From NCBI GenBank assembly GCA_903642265.1, contig CAHJWN010000004.1, positions 1-64,000 on the forward strand: DNA of 64,000 bases, given 5' to 3'. Source of the stretch: Acidobacteriaceae bacterium (GTDB lineage Bacteria; Acidobacteriota; Terriglobia; Terriglobales; Acidobacteriaceae). Position numbers and translations under genes: made by a program. Shown one piece after another: positions 52,814 to 62,576 of the stretch. The notes beneath the pieces are model-generated. The model worked only from the letters and a program-made list of their open reading frames with translations, was not told where the DNA came from and ran no database searches. Each line of letters opens with the position of its first letter. The first letter of the stretch is position 1.

Positions 52814-54466
52814 ATGGCGGACGCGTATGCTGGAAAATGGATGCCTGAGAGCCAACTTCATTTTGTAGAACTTGTCCTCGTGACGCTGGTCGTGTTCGTT
52901 GCTTTACTGGCGGCGCTTGCGGCCAAGATGAAGGTTCCGTACCCGATCATGCTGGTACTGGGCGGACTCGCACTGAGCTTTGTTCCAATTTTCCCTAATA
53001 TCTCGTTGCGGCCCGACTTTGTCTTTCTGGTGATTCTTCCGCCACTGCTCTTCGCTGCCGCGCTGCAGACTTCATGGCGGGAGTTCAGATTCAATCTCGT
53101 CAGCATCTCCATGCTGGCCTTCGGGCTGGTTGCGTTTACCGTGGCCGGGGTCGCAATCGCAGCACACTTCTTTCTTGCAGGATTCGACTGGCGTACCGGT
53201 GCTGTTCTTGGTGCAGTGGTCAGTACCACGGATGCGATTGCCATTGGCGCGATCGCCAAACGCATCGGTCTGCCGCAGTCTTTGCTCGACGTAATTGAAG
53301 GCGAAAGTCTTCTAAACGACGCCACCGGTTTGCTCGCCCTGGAATTTAGCGTGGCGTTGGTCGTCTCAGGCACGGTGCCGTCTGTGTGGAACGGCGTTGG
53401 GAGATTGATCCTGATGGTTTTTGGCGGCATCCTGTCCGGGCTGATCGTTGGCAGAGTTGTGCAGACGCTGCAGCGTCCGGTACAAGGCACCGCGTTGCAA
53501 ATCATGATCTCGCTCGCGACACCCTACTGCGCGTATTTGCTGGGCGAAGGCATTCATGCTTCAGGAGTGCTTGCAACCGTGGCCTGTGGACTGTACGTCG
53601 GCCGCCGCGCATCGACGACATTCACTTCTGAGGCACGGCTTGAAGGGCATGCCGTGTGGAGCACGATCGATTTCATCCTGAACGGCTTTGTCTTCATCCT
53701 GATCGGACTGCAGCTTCCGACGGTGCTACCGGGCATGCGGCCTTTGAACTGGCCTCATATGCTGCTGGCTGCGGCCTTTCTATCGCTTCTGTTGATTGTG
53801 CTGCGCATGATCTGGATCTTTCCCGGCGCACGCATCGCGAACTTAATACGGCGGAAAATGCTGGGGCAACATATCCAGCAGCCATCGCGTAATCAGCTGG
53901 TCGTGCTTGGCTGGAGCGGTCTTCGCGGCGTTCTTACGCTGGCCGCGGCGCTCTCACTGCCAGAGAACACTTCAAGTGGGGAGCTATTTCCGCACCGCGA
54001 TATGATTCTCTTTCTCGCCTTTTCTGTCATCGTGGTGACGCTGGTCGGGCAGGGGCTTTCGCTACCCTACCTGACGCGCCGGCTCAACGTATGCGCGGCG
54101 AATAACACCAGCATGGAAGAAAACGCAGCCCGCCATGCATTGCTCTCCGCAGCTCTTGAAGAATTAGGGCAGATGAAGGAGCAAGCTGGTGCTTCCGACG
54201 GTCGGCAACGCGTCCTCGAACTGCTCGATCACACGTACACCCAGCGGCTTGAAGCAGTGCAACGCGAGGAGAGTCGCGATTCGGAGGCAGGTGACACAGA
54301 AAGGACACCTGACATGCAGACCTTCTCCGACCTGGCTAGCAAACTGCGAAATACGGAGCGTGCTGAGTTATTGCGTCTGCAGGCGTCAGGCCGAGTAGGC
54401 GACATCACACTTCGAAAACTGGAACGCGAACTGGATCTTCTTGACCTGAGATGGCCCTTGCACTGA
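52814..54466 (+). CDS. Na+/H+ antiporter, CPA1/NhaP type
   Basis: 550 residues. About twelve membrane helices in the first ~410 residues include EGESLLNDATGLLALEFSVAL (the acidic Asn-Asp ion-binding motif of CPA1) and GLRGVLTLAAALSLP. The C-terminal ~140 residues are hydrophilic and helical (EELGQMKEQAGASDGRQRVLELLDHTYTQRLEAVQRE), a cytoplasmic regulatory tail. CPA1 exchangers expel Na+ or K+ for H+ and help with pH and salt balance. ATG 52814 or 52841 could be the start. Confidence 0.9.
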   Translation: MADAYAGKWMPESQLHFVELVLVTLVVFVALLAALAAKMKVPYPIMLVLGGLALSFVPIFPNISLRPDFVFLVILPPLLFAAALQTSWREFRFNLVSISMLAFGLVAFTVAGVAIAAHFFLAGFDWRTGAVLGAVVSTTDAIAIGAIAKRIGLPQSLLDVIEGESLLNDATGLLALEFSVALVVSGTVPSVWNGVGRLILMVFGGILSGLIVGRVVQTLQRPVQGTALQIMISLATPYCAYLLGEGIHASGVLATVACGLYVGRRASTTFTSEARLEGHAVWSTIDFILNGFVFILIGLQLPTVLPGMRPLNWPHMLLAAAFLSLLLIVLRMIWIFPGARIANLIRRKMLGQHIQQPSRNQLVVLGWSGLRGVLTLAAALSLPENTSSGELFPHRDMILFLAFSVIVVTLVGQGLSLPYLTRRLNVCAANNTSMEENAARHALLSAALEELGQMKEQAGASDGRQRVLELLDHTYTQRLEAVQREESRDSEAGDTERTPDMQTFSDLASKLRNTERAELLRLQASGRVGDITLRKLERELDLLDLRWPLH

Positions 54467-54577
54467 CGACCGCCAGACATATGTTGACGCCATGCCTCAG
54501 GTGCATTTCGTCTCGACAACTTGGCGGGAATCTGCATCTACGTTAGTGAAGCGTCCAAAAAAAATTGGGTGAGGCAG

Positions 54578-56722
54578 ATGAACTACACGTTACTTCCAGG
54601 CAGACCGTACCCCCTTGGGGCAAAATGCAACGACAAAGGGACGAATTTCGCCCTCTATTCCGAACATGCCACGGGTGTGCAGGTGTGTCTGTTTGATGAA
54701 CAGGGAAATCAGACCGATTGTGTAGACTTGAAAGAGCGCACCGCTTTCGTATGGCATGGGCTGATTCGCGGCATCGAGGCCGGGCAGCGCTACGGCTATC
54801 GCGTAGATGGCCCATGGAACCCGGAACAGGGCGATCGCTTCAACGCTTCCAAGCTGCTGGTGGACCCATATGCGGAGGCAATCTGCGGCAAGGTTGATTG
54901 GAAGGCCCCGGTTTTTGCGTATAAGGTCGAAGAAGGCAACGACCTAATCAAATGTGACCGGGACGACGCGTACGGAATGCCCAAATCGGTTGTCGTCGAT
55001 CACGCGTTCGACTGGGGCAATGATTCAGCTCCACAAACGCCGCTCGCGGACTCCGTAATCTACGAGATGCACGTTAAGGGCTTCTCCGTTCGAAATCCTA
55101 ACGTCCCCGAGAAACTACGCGGAACCTACGCCGGCGTGGGGCACCAAGTCAGCATCGACTATCTGAAGAAATTAGGCATAACCGCCGTCGAGCTACTTCC
55201 TGTTCATCATTTCATTGATTCGGGCCATCTCGTCGACAAAGGACTGAGCAATTACTGGGGATATAACACGCTCGGCTTCTTTGCTCCCATGGCGCGCTAC
55301 AGTTCGTGCGGTGACACCGGCGGCCAGGTGAATGAGTTCAAGCAGATGGTTAAGAACCTTCACGCAGCAGGTATCGAGGTCATTCTTGACGTCGTTTATA
55401 ACCACACCTGTGAAGGCAACCAGATGGGGCCTACACTCTGCTTCAAGGGCGTTTGCAACACGACGTACTATCGAGCGGTGCAGGACAACCCTCGTTTTTA
55501 CATGGATTATACCGGCACAGGTAATACCTTGAATGTACGCAATCCGCAGGTATTGAAGCTGTTGATGGACTCGCTACGCTACTGGGTCACAGAGATGCAT
55601 GTCGATGGTTTCCGCTTCGACCTTGCATCCACTCTGGCACGTGAGTTGCACGATGTAAGCAAGCTGTCGAGCTTCTTCGACACCATTCACCAGGACCCTA
55701 CTCTGGCTGACGTGAAGCTGATCGCCGAGCCTTGGGATGTTGGTGAAGGCGGCTACCAGGTAGGCAACTTCCCTGTACTGTGGGCAGAGTGGAACGGTAT
55801 GTATCGGGACACGGTTCGAAAGTTTTGGAAGGGAGATGGTGGGCAACTCTCAGACCTGGCTTATCGGCTTACTGGCTCAAGCGATCTCTACCAGTTCGAT
55901 GGACGCAAGCCTTATGCAAGCATCAACTTCATCACCGCACATGATGGCTTTACGCTTGACGACCTTGTGAGTTACAACGAAAAACACAATGAAGCCAACG
56001 GCGAAAACAACCAGGACGGTGCAAGCGATAACGAAAGTTGGAACATGGGTGCGGAAGGGCCAACTGACGATCCCGAAATCAACAACATGCGGGAACGGCA
56101 AACGCGCAATTTCCTCACTACGTTGTTGCTGAGTCAGGGAGTTCCAATGATCTCTGGTGGCGATGAGTTTGCCCGATCACAGATGGGCAACAACAACTCT
56201 TATTGCCAGGATAATGAACTGAACTGGTACGACTGGAATCTGGACGCGCCACGTAAGCGGCTGCTTGAGTTCACCGCCAAGCTGGTGCATCTGCGGCGCG
56301 AACATCCTAACCTTCATCGGCGGAAGTTCTTCCAGGACCGCGTGATTCGTAAGACCGACGGCGAGGCAATCGTTCATGACCTCGCATGGTTCGGCACCAA
56401 TGGCCAGGTCTTGGCAAACGAAGCGTGGAGTACGGAGTGGAACCGGTCACTCGCCATCCTGCTCAATGGCAATACGCTTCAGGTTAGCGATGATGAGGGG
56501 CGGCCAGTCGTTGACGATAGCTTTCTGATCATGGTGAACGCAGCAAGTGAAGGCGTCGAGTTCACATTGCCGCCAACGCCAAATGGCGGACACTGGAGCC
56601 ATTTGATCGACACTGAAAACATCGATGATCCATTTGCGACCGCGGAACTAGGGGACAAGGTCATTCTTGGCGGACGATCGATGATGGTGCTTACTGGACC
56701 GCAAGGGTCGCAAACCTTCTAA
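54578..56722 (+). CDS. glgX: Glycogen debranching enzyme GlgX (isoamylase family, GH13)
   Basis: 714 residues from ATG 54578 with GAGG upstream; the frame is open 19 codons further. An N-terminal CBM48 domain ([33 protein letters not shown]) precedes the GH13 barrel. Catalytic residues: nucleophile Asp348 in DGFRFDLAS, acid Glu384 in IAEPWDVG, and the transition-state Asp in [13 protein letters not shown]. It hydrolyses alpha-1,6 branches of glycogen in the cytoplasm. The neighbours are not glycogen genes: the CPA1 antiporter lies upstream and the convergent czc operon begins only 4 bp from its stop. Confidence 0.94.
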   Translation: MNYTLLPGRPYPLGAKCNDKGTNFALYSEHATGVQVCLFDEQGNQTDCVDLKERTAFVWHGLIRGIEAGQRYGYRVDGPWNPEQGDRFNASKLLVDPYAEAICGKVDWKAPVFAYKVEEGNDLIKCDRDDAYGMPKSVVVDHAFDWGNDSAPQTPLADSVIYEMHVKGFSVRNPNVPEKLRGTYAGVGHQVSIDYLKKLGITAVELLPVHHFIDSGHLVDKGLSNYWGYNTLGFFAPMARYSSCGDTGGQVNEFKQMVKNLHAAGIEVILDVVYNHTCEGNQMGPTLCFKGVCNTTYYRAVQDNPRFYMDYTGTGNTLNVRNPQVLKLLMDSLRYWVTEMHVDGFRFDLASTLARELHDVSKLSSFFDTIHQDPTLADVKLIAEPWDVGEGGYQVGNFPVLWAEWNGMYRDTVRKFWKGDGGQLSDLAYRLTGSSDLYQFDGRKPYASINFITAHDGFTLDDLVSYNEKHNEANGENNQDGASDNESWNMGAEGPTDDPEINNMRERQTRNFLTTLLLSQGVPMISGGDEFARSQMGNNNSYCQDNELNWYDWNLDAPRKRLLEFTAKLVHLRREHPNLHRRKFFQDRVIRKTDGEAIVHDLAWFGTNGQVLANEAWSTEWNRSLAILLNGNTLQVSDDEGRPVVDDSFLIMVNAASEGVEFTLPPTPNGGHWSHLIDTENIDDPFATAELGDKVILGGRSMMVLTGPQGSQTF

Positions 56723-56726
56723 GAAT

Positions 56727-59700
56727 CTAGTCAAACTCACCTTCGGGCGCCGGCAGAACGTCGTTCGGGCCGGCGCACCAGACGTAGAGCGTTGGCAGTA
56801 GGAAGAGACTAATAATAAGGTCCATAAGCAAGCCGCCGACAATCACCACGGCGAAAGGCCTTTGCGAGTCTGAACCGATTCCGTGCGAAGTGGCGGCGGG
56901 CAACAAGCCAAGCGTGGCTACGAGCATGGTCATCATGATTGGTCGAAGACGCAGCACTGCACCATCTACGGCAGATTCTTCGATAGAGTGGCCACGAACT
57001 CGCATCTGGTTGATGTACTCGAGCATGATGACGCCAGTCTGAACTGAGACTCCAAAGAGAGCGAGAAAGCCGACCCCAGAAGACACGCTGAAGTTTGTAT
57101 GGGTAATCCACAGAGCAAGCGTTCCGCCAATGGGCGCGATGATCACGTTCGCCATGATGAGCATTGACCATTTCAGCGAGCCGAACATCATGTAGAGAAT
57201 GAAGAAAATGAGAAAAATGGTTATAGGAACCACAATTGCAAGCCGCTTCGCCGAACGCTTCTGGCTTTCATATTCACCAGCCCAGCTTAGCGAGTAGCCT
57301 GTCGGTAGCTTCACCTGGGCGGTCACTTTGCTGATTGCCTCTTCAACAGCACCACCGAGATCGCGGCCGCGAACGCTGTATTTGATGGCCACATAACGTG
57401 AGTTGCCTTCGCGATAGATCTCGGAGGCACCATCGACCACAATGGGTTTGGTCAGCTGCGCGAGCGAGACGCGTTCGCCTGAAGGCGTGAGAAGACGAAC
57501 CTGTTCAATGGCCTCTTCGCTGTTGCGATATTGTTGGGCATACCGAAGAACGACATCATAACGCGCTTCCCTGTCGAGAACCTGCGTGACTGCGTTGCCG
57601 CCGACGGCGGTCTGAACCGCGTCCTGCACATCGGAGACATTGATGCCATAGCGTGCGGCCGCTGCACGATCGACGACGAAGTTCAGGTTTGGCTGACCAA
57701 TCACGCGGAAGAGGCCGAGGTCCTGAATACCGCTGATCTTACTCATGACGCTTACGATCTCGTCGCCTTTCTGTTCCAGCGTCTTTAGATCATCGCCATA
57801 AATCTTGACGGCGAGTTCGCCCTTTACTCCACTTACTGCCTCTTCCATGTTGTCGGAGATGGGCTGCGAAAAGTTCCAGAGAACGCCAGGCATCTTCTCC
57901 AGTTCGCGGTCCATCGCGGCAATCAGTTCTTCCTTGTTGCGATGGAAGACAGGACGCCAGTCCTTCTTTTCCTTCAAATCGACAAAATACTCGGTGTCGA
58001 AAAAACCGGTTGTGTCGACACCGTCATCGGGTCGCCCAACCTGGCTGATGACGTCCTTCACCTCTGGGAAATTTGCAAGGATCGGTCGTGCCGCTGCCAT
58101 GACGCGGATGCCTTCGGTAGGGCCAGTGCTGGGTGCAAGCGTTCCACGTACCCAGATCGCGCCTTCATCGAGATGCGGCAGGAACTCCGAACCGATGGCA
58201 CCCCCCTCGGTGAGGATGACTGCGAATGCCAGACCGGCGAGCGTAGCGCCAACAACGATCCATCGCGACTCAACTGCCCACAGAGCGGCGCTGCGATAAT
58301 GCCTGGTCAGGAAGTCCATGACCGGGTTGTGCCACTCCTTCGCTCCATTCTTGAAAAGGAAGCTAGAAAGAACGGGCGCGAGGAACATCGCAAAGACGAG
58401 TGCGCCGAGCAGCGCAAAGGCAACAGTCCATGCCATGGGCCGGAAGAGACGGCCTTCGACCTGTTGCAGTGTGAAGATCGGCAAATAGGCCGTAACGATG
58501 ATGCCGATGGCGTAGAAGACCGGGCGCTGCACTTCATGCGCCGCTTCGCGAACGATGTCGAGGGTCGAGCGGGGCTCGTCGTGCTTGCGATTCATGTGAC
58601 GAACGATGTTCTCGACCATCACTACGGCACCATCGACGACCATGCCAAAGTCCAACGCCCCAAGCGACAGAAGGTTTGCAGGGATGTGCTGAAGGTTGAG
58701 GCAAATGGACGCAAACAGCAACGAAAACGGGATAGTGAGAGCCACGATCAGCGCGCCACGGGCGTTTCCAAGAAAGAGGAAGAGGATGATCATCACGAGG
58801 ATGATTCCCTCGGTGAGGTTGTGCAGCACAGTGTGCGTGGTAAGGTGCACCAGGTCGTCGCGGTCGAGAAATGGCACGACCTTTACGCCGGGTGGAAGCA
58901 GACCTGCTTTAGCGGGAACTGCTGTCTGTGCACGCTCGTAGAGGTAGCCATCCTTGAAGAAGCCACCAGATCTTGCAGGCTGCGCCTCGGTGCCATTTAG
59001 TTCAAGAACTTTTGCGTGGATGCCGTCCAGAACCTCATCCGAATTCGCACCCTTCTGCAGCAGGACGATGCCTTCGACCGTATCCGGATCGTCTACGACA
59101 ACGCCATCTTTTCGGCGAATGGCTTTGCCGATCTGTCCCAGGCGTATCTTTGCTCCCTGCACGACGTTCGCGATGTCGCGCACCCGAAGTGCGGTCCCAT
59201 TTTGCGTTTTGATGACTGTATTCGCGATGTCATCGACATTGGTAAAAAGGCCTACTGCTCGAACGTTAATGGCCTGCTGGCCTTCTTCGATAAAGCTGCC
59301 GCCGGCGTTTACATTGTTGGCGGTCAACTGTTGCTCAACCTGGGCGATGGTCAGGCCATAAGAGATGAGCTTGTTGGGATCGAGTTGAACCTGGTACTCG
59401 CGCGTAATGCCGCCGAAGCTCGATACATCGACGACGCCCTGCACGGACTTGAATTGCTTTTCAAGCGTCCAGTCTTCAAGTGACTTCAGCGCCATGTTGT
59501 CATAGCTGGGATTCTTACTAACCAGTGTGTACCAGTAGATCTGGCCGACCGGGCTCCAGTCTGTTCCGATCTGCGGAGTGAGGCCAGTCGGCAGCGTCAC
59601 CTGCGCGATGCGTTCGAGTACCTTTTCGCGGTTCCAATCGTTCGTTGATTCGTCGTCAAAGATAAGCATGACGCTCGATAAGCCAGCGAGCGACGTGGAC

Positions 59701-59945
59701 CGCAGGTTCTTGAGGTGCGGAATGCCGTTCATCTGGATCTCGACAGGAACAGTCACCTGCTGCTCGACTTCCTCGGCGGCGCGGCCGGGCCACTGAGTGA
59801 TGATCTGCACGTAGTTGTTCGCCACATCGGGGTAAGCTTCAACCGGCAGCGCGCGAAACGAGATGATGCCCCAGGCGAAGAGCAGCACTGCCAAGATCAG
59901 GACAAGAAACCGATTCTTCAGCGCAAAGTCGACAATCGAACCCAT
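56727..59945 (-). CDS. czcA: Heavy-metal efflux RND transporter, CzcA/CusA family
   Basis: 1072 residues, the full length for this family. It is the inner-membrane proton-driven pump of a tripartite metal exporter. The fourth helix carries the proton-relay motif DFGMVVDGAVVMVEN with Asp432, Asp438 and Glu445, as in CzcA (divalent Zn/Co/Cd); CusA-type copper pumps usually lack one of these residues. The start overlaps the czcB stop (TAATG). Third gene of czcCBA. Whether it exports zinc, cobalt, cadmium or nickel cannot be told from sequence. Confidence 0.93.
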   Translation of the reverse strand: MGSIVDFALKNRFLVLILAVLLFAWGIISFRALPVEAYPDVANNYVQIITQWPGRAAEEVEQQVTVPVEIQMNGIPHLKNLRSTSLAGLSSVMLIFDDESTNDWNREKVLERIAQVTLPTGLTPQIGTDWSPVGQIYWYTLVSKNPSYDNMALKSLEDWTLEKQFKSVQGVVDVSSFGGITREYQVQLDPNKLISYGLTIAQVEQQLTANNVNAGGSFIEEGQQAINVRAVGLFTNVDDIANTVIKTQNGTALRVRDIANVVQGAKIRLGQIGKAIRRKDGVVVDDPDTVEGIVLLQKGANSDEVLDGIHAKVLELNGTEAQPARSGGFFKDGYLYERAQTAVPAKAGLLPPGVKVVPFLDRDDLVHLTTHTVLHNLTEGIILVMIILFLFLGNARGALIVALTIPFSLLFASICLNLQHIPANLLSLGALDFGMVVDGAVVMVENIVRHMNRKHDEPRSTLDIVREAAHEVQRPVFYAIGIIVTAYLPIFTLQQVEGRLFRPMAWTVAFALLGALVFAMFLAPVLSSFLFKNGAKEWHNPVMDFLTRHYRSAALWAVESRWIVVGATLAGLAFAVILTEGGAIGSEFLPHLDEGAIWVRGTLAPSTGPTEGIRVMAAARPILANFPEVKDVISQVGRPDDGVDTTGFFDTEYFVDLKEKKDWRPVFHRNKEELIAAMDRELEKMPGVLWNFSQPISDNMEEAVSGVKGELAVKIYGDDLKTLEQKGDEIVSVMSKISGIQDLGLFRVIGQPNLNFVVDRAAAARYGINVSDVQDAVQTAVGGNAVTQVLDREARYDVVLRYAQQYRNSEEAIEQVRLLTPSGERVSLAQLTKPIVVDGASEIYREGNSRYVAIKYSVRGRDLGGAVEEAISKVTAQVKLPTGYSLSWAGEYESQKRSAKRLAIVVPITIFLIFFILYMMFGSLKWSMLIMANVIIAPIGGTLALWITHTNFSVSSGVGFLALFGVSVQTGVIMLEYINQMRVRGHSIEESAVDGAVLRLRPIMMTMLVATLGLLPAATSHGIGSDSQRPFAVVIVGGLLMDLIISLFLLPTLYVWCAGPNDVLPAPEGEFD

Positions 59946-61093
59946 TATTGCGCCACCGTGCTCTGGAGTTCGAGGGCGTTGCTCGCAATCTGCTGCCCGG
60001 ACTGCAGCCCGGACTGGATCACCTGAAGACCACTCGGAACCAACGCGCCGCTAACAACCTTTGTCAGGCCGAAGCTGCCGCCGGACTTCGCGACATAGAC
60101 GAAATCCTGATCATGCAGGTGAACGATCGCGTTCGCGGGCACGACAATGTGCGGCTCCTGCTTTTGCGCCTGGAACGACGCAGTGACAAACATGCCGATC
60201 TTCATAAAGCCGGGGTTCCTGACCTGCACACGGACCTTGGCAGTACGGATCGTTGGATCAAGTATAGGGTCGATCTCACTGATCTTCCCGGTGATGGTCT
60301 TGTCGGTATATGCATTGAAGTGGATTGTCGCCAACTGCCCGACGGAGAGCGCTGGAAGCTCGTTTTCATAAACATCGCAGACAATCCAAACGTCGTCGAT
60401 GTTGGCGATAGTGAAAAGATTGGGAGCGTTGTCCAGCGTCTTTACACCGGCAGACTGTGTGATGTTTTGTTCAATGATGACGCCGGTGGCGGGAGCAAAG
60501 ACATCCACTGCCCCGCTCGGCTGCTTAAGGTCTTTCGCGCCTAGCAACTTCAGGTGCTCGGCTGCGCTTTCGACATCGACGACAGCCTTGTCTTCGACGT
60601 CCTGCGCAATCTCCAGTGCACCCTTCGATACTGCACCTTTGCTGTAGAGCAGCTTCGCGCGATCGAGTTGCACCTTTGACAGCGCCTCGTCAGCAATGGC
60701 CTTGCGATAATCGGAGTACGCGCTTTCGATATCGTTGCTTTGCACTGTAAAGAGCTTTTGGCCTTTGTGTACGAAGTCGCCGATGTGTGAGTAGATTGCG
60801 ACAACCCGGCCCGAAGCAAGCGAGATTACCGGGATCACATGGGTCACATCCGGCTGCACCTGGCCGGTAACATTCATTACTGCGGCGGTCATTTGCGTTG
60901 TTGCGGCGACCAGAGGAAACTGCTCTGGATGATCGACGTGGACGGTATTCACATCCTGCGCCTGCTCGACCTTCAGCGGTGGTGGCGCCTCGTTCTTAGG
61001 GTCCGCCTTCTTGTCGCAGCCGGAAATCATCAGACCAACCGCAACCAGCAAGCTCGCAGCGGCTGAGGGCATAGCCAAAATCTTTGCGTTCAC
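59945..61093 (-). CDS. czcB: Periplasmic adaptor (membrane fusion protein), CzcB type
   Basis: 382 residues. A lipoprotein signal ends in LMISGC (Cys26), so the protein is anchored in the inner membrane. It has the HlyD/RND adaptor layout: beta-barrel, lipoyl half-motifs (GRVVAIYSHIGDFVHKGQKLF and APATGVIIEQNI), and a helical hairpin between them. It links CzcA to the CzcC channel. Overlaps czcC by 4 bp and czcA by 1 bp, indicating translational coupling. No His-rich metal-binding N-terminal domain is present, unlike C. metallidurans CzcB. Confidence 0.9.
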   Translation of the reverse strand: MNAKILAMPSAAASLLVAVGLMISGCDKKADPKNEAPPPLKVEQAQDVNTVHVDHPEQFPLVAATTQMTAAVMNVTGQVQPDVTHVIPVISLASGRVVAIYSHIGDFVHKGQKLFTVQSNDIESAYSDYRKAIADEALSKVQLDRAKLLYSKGAVSKGALEIAQDVEDKAVVDVESAAEHLKLLGAKDLKQPSGAVDVFAPATGVIIEQNITQSAGVKTLDNAPNLFTIANIDDVWIVCDVYENELPALSVGQLATIHFNAYTDKTITGKISEIDPILDPTIRTAKVRVQVRNPGFMKIGMFVTASFQAQKQEPHIVVPANAIVHLHDQDFVYVAKSGGSFGLTKVVSGALVPSGLQVIQSGLQSGQQIASNALELQSTVAQ

Positions 61094-62415
61094 GGAAGCA
61101 CCTCTTGTCCTACGGCCTCATTCATCTGCGCTGCTGCGGTAAGATACGCACCAACCAGGTTTAGATATCCAAGCTGAACACTGCGATAGTCGCTCTGCGC
61201 CTGGAGAAAATCCAGCAGCGATGCTCCGCCATGCTGATACGAAAACGAAATTGTCTCGCGCACGTTTATGGCCTGTTGCAGATACTTGTCCCGATACGGA
61301 CGCAGCAGCTTGAGTTGACTATCGACAGTCACGTACGCCGAATCGACGTCGGAGAAGACTGATGCACGGGCAGCCTCAGCCTGCTGCTGTTGCAGGTCGA
61401 TATCAACCAGTGTGCGCTGCTTCTCGCCCTGGTTGCGGTCGAAGATCCGCAAGGGCAGATTTACGCTCACGCCGATGTAGCTGTTCAGTGGATTCGGCTG
61501 ATGCGCGGCATCAAAGCCGAAAGTCGGATCGGTAGATCCGTTCGCGATGGCAAGCGAGTGGTCGATCTGCGCTTTGGCGACGGTTTGAACGGCAGCCTGC
61601 AGATCAGGTCTTCCAGCAAGCGCAGTCTGGTGATATTGATCAAGCGGCTGCAGCACGTTCGAGAACCCATAAGCACCGGTCACATCGAACTGATCCACCG
61701 GCGTCCGATCGTTCAGCAACTGCAACAGCTGGATTTTCGCTGTTCGCACATTCACGTCCGCCGTCTCGTTGTCCTGCTCATATTGCACACGGCCAAGCTC
61801 CAGGCGATCAAGATCGACCTGGGCAATGTCGCCTGCCTGAAGCCGGTTGCGGCTGAGATCGAGAACGTGATCGTAGAACTTCAAGTTTTCGCTCGTAAGA
61901 GCAAGGATTGCCTTCGCCTGCAGTGTCTGCACAAAGGCTGCACGCAGCGAGTAGTTCAGCGTGCGAAGCAGGTCGCCCTGGTTCGAGATGGCGATTGCTG
62001 TTCCTTGCCTGGCGCTGTCGGTGCGCAACTCGCGCTTGTGGTCGCGCTCATGCAGATAGTTGAAGGTAATGTTTGGATATGCCTCGTGTAGCGGCTGGTA
62101 GGGATTCGAGTCAAACAGCGTCGCCTGGTCCATCTGTGCGTTGAAGGTCGGATTGGGACGGAGGTGTGCTGTAATCTCCTGCGCGCGCGACTCGTTGATG
62201 TTCAGCGCACCGGCCTTGAGCGTAGGATTCGACGCTTTGAAGCGGTCCTGCACCTCCTGCCAGCTCAGCGCATTCGGGAGCGAGGGTATCTGGATTGAGC
62301 CTGCCGGAGGTGCTGTTAGCTGCGACAGCAGGGCCGGTGCCGAAAGCGCGAGCAACAATCCGCCAGCAAGCATGGTGCGGTTCTTCCGAAGCAATCTTCC
62401 ACCAACCAGTGTCAT
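61090..62415 (-). CDS. czcC: TolC-family outer-membrane channel, CzcC type
   Basis: 441 residues. The signal peptide (TMLAGGLLLALSAPALLSQ) is followed by two outer-membrane efflux protein repeats of long coiled-coil helices (NINESRAQEITAHLRPNPTFNAQ; DIDLQQQQAEAARASVFSDVDSAYVTVDSQLKLL). It gives the pump its outlet through the outer membrane. First gene of the operon; the promoter with a dyad lies 130-150 bp upstream of its start. A different TolC-like protein at 1512-3722 has another context. Confidence 0.9.
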   Translation of the reverse strand: MTLVGGRLLRKNRTMLAGGLLLALSAPALLSQLTAPPAGSIQIPSLPNALSWQEVQDRFKASNPTLKAGALNINESRAQEITAHLRPNPTFNAQMDQATLFDSNPYQPLHEAYPNITFNYLHERDHKRELRTDSARQGTAIAISNQGDLLRTLNYSLRAAFVQTLQAKAILALTSENLKFYDHVLDLSRNRLQAGDIAQVDLDRLELGRVQYEQDNETADVNVRTAKIQLLQLLNDRTPVDQFDVTGAYGFSNVLQPLDQYHQTALAGRPDLQAAVQTVAKAQIDHSLAIANGSTDPTFGFDAAHQPNPLNSYIGVSVNLPLRIFDRNQGEKQRTLVDIDLQQQQAEAARASVFSDVDSAYVTVDSQLKLLRPYRDKYLQQAINVRETISFSYQHGGASLLDFLQAQSDYRSVQLGYLNLVGAYLTAAAQMNEAVGQEVLP

Positions 62416-62538
62416 AATCCGTCTTCAGGATGCCACACAACACATAAGTACTTCGTAAAAAGGGCCTTCGTTCGGGCTTTTCGATCCTTGAGAAAACGAG
62501 CGCATTGCGCAGCTCGCGGTTGCCGTTAGACCACCTGC

Positions 62539-62569
62539 AGTATACCCCAGTAGGGTATATATGCTCCAA
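62539..62569 (-). promoter_or_regulatory. Promoter with metal-regulator-like dyad for czcCBA
   Basis: On the minus strand, a -35-like TTGGAG (62564-62569) and a -10-like TATACT (62539-62544) are separated by 19 bp. The spacer is nearly filled by a perfect inverted repeat, TATACCC-N5-GGGTATA (62541-62559). A long spacer with a dyad is typical of MerR-type promoters; the C/G tract framed by AT-rich ends also resembles CsoR/RcnR operators. No regulator gene is in the window. Confidence 0.6.
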
Positions 62570-62576
62570 ACATTGC

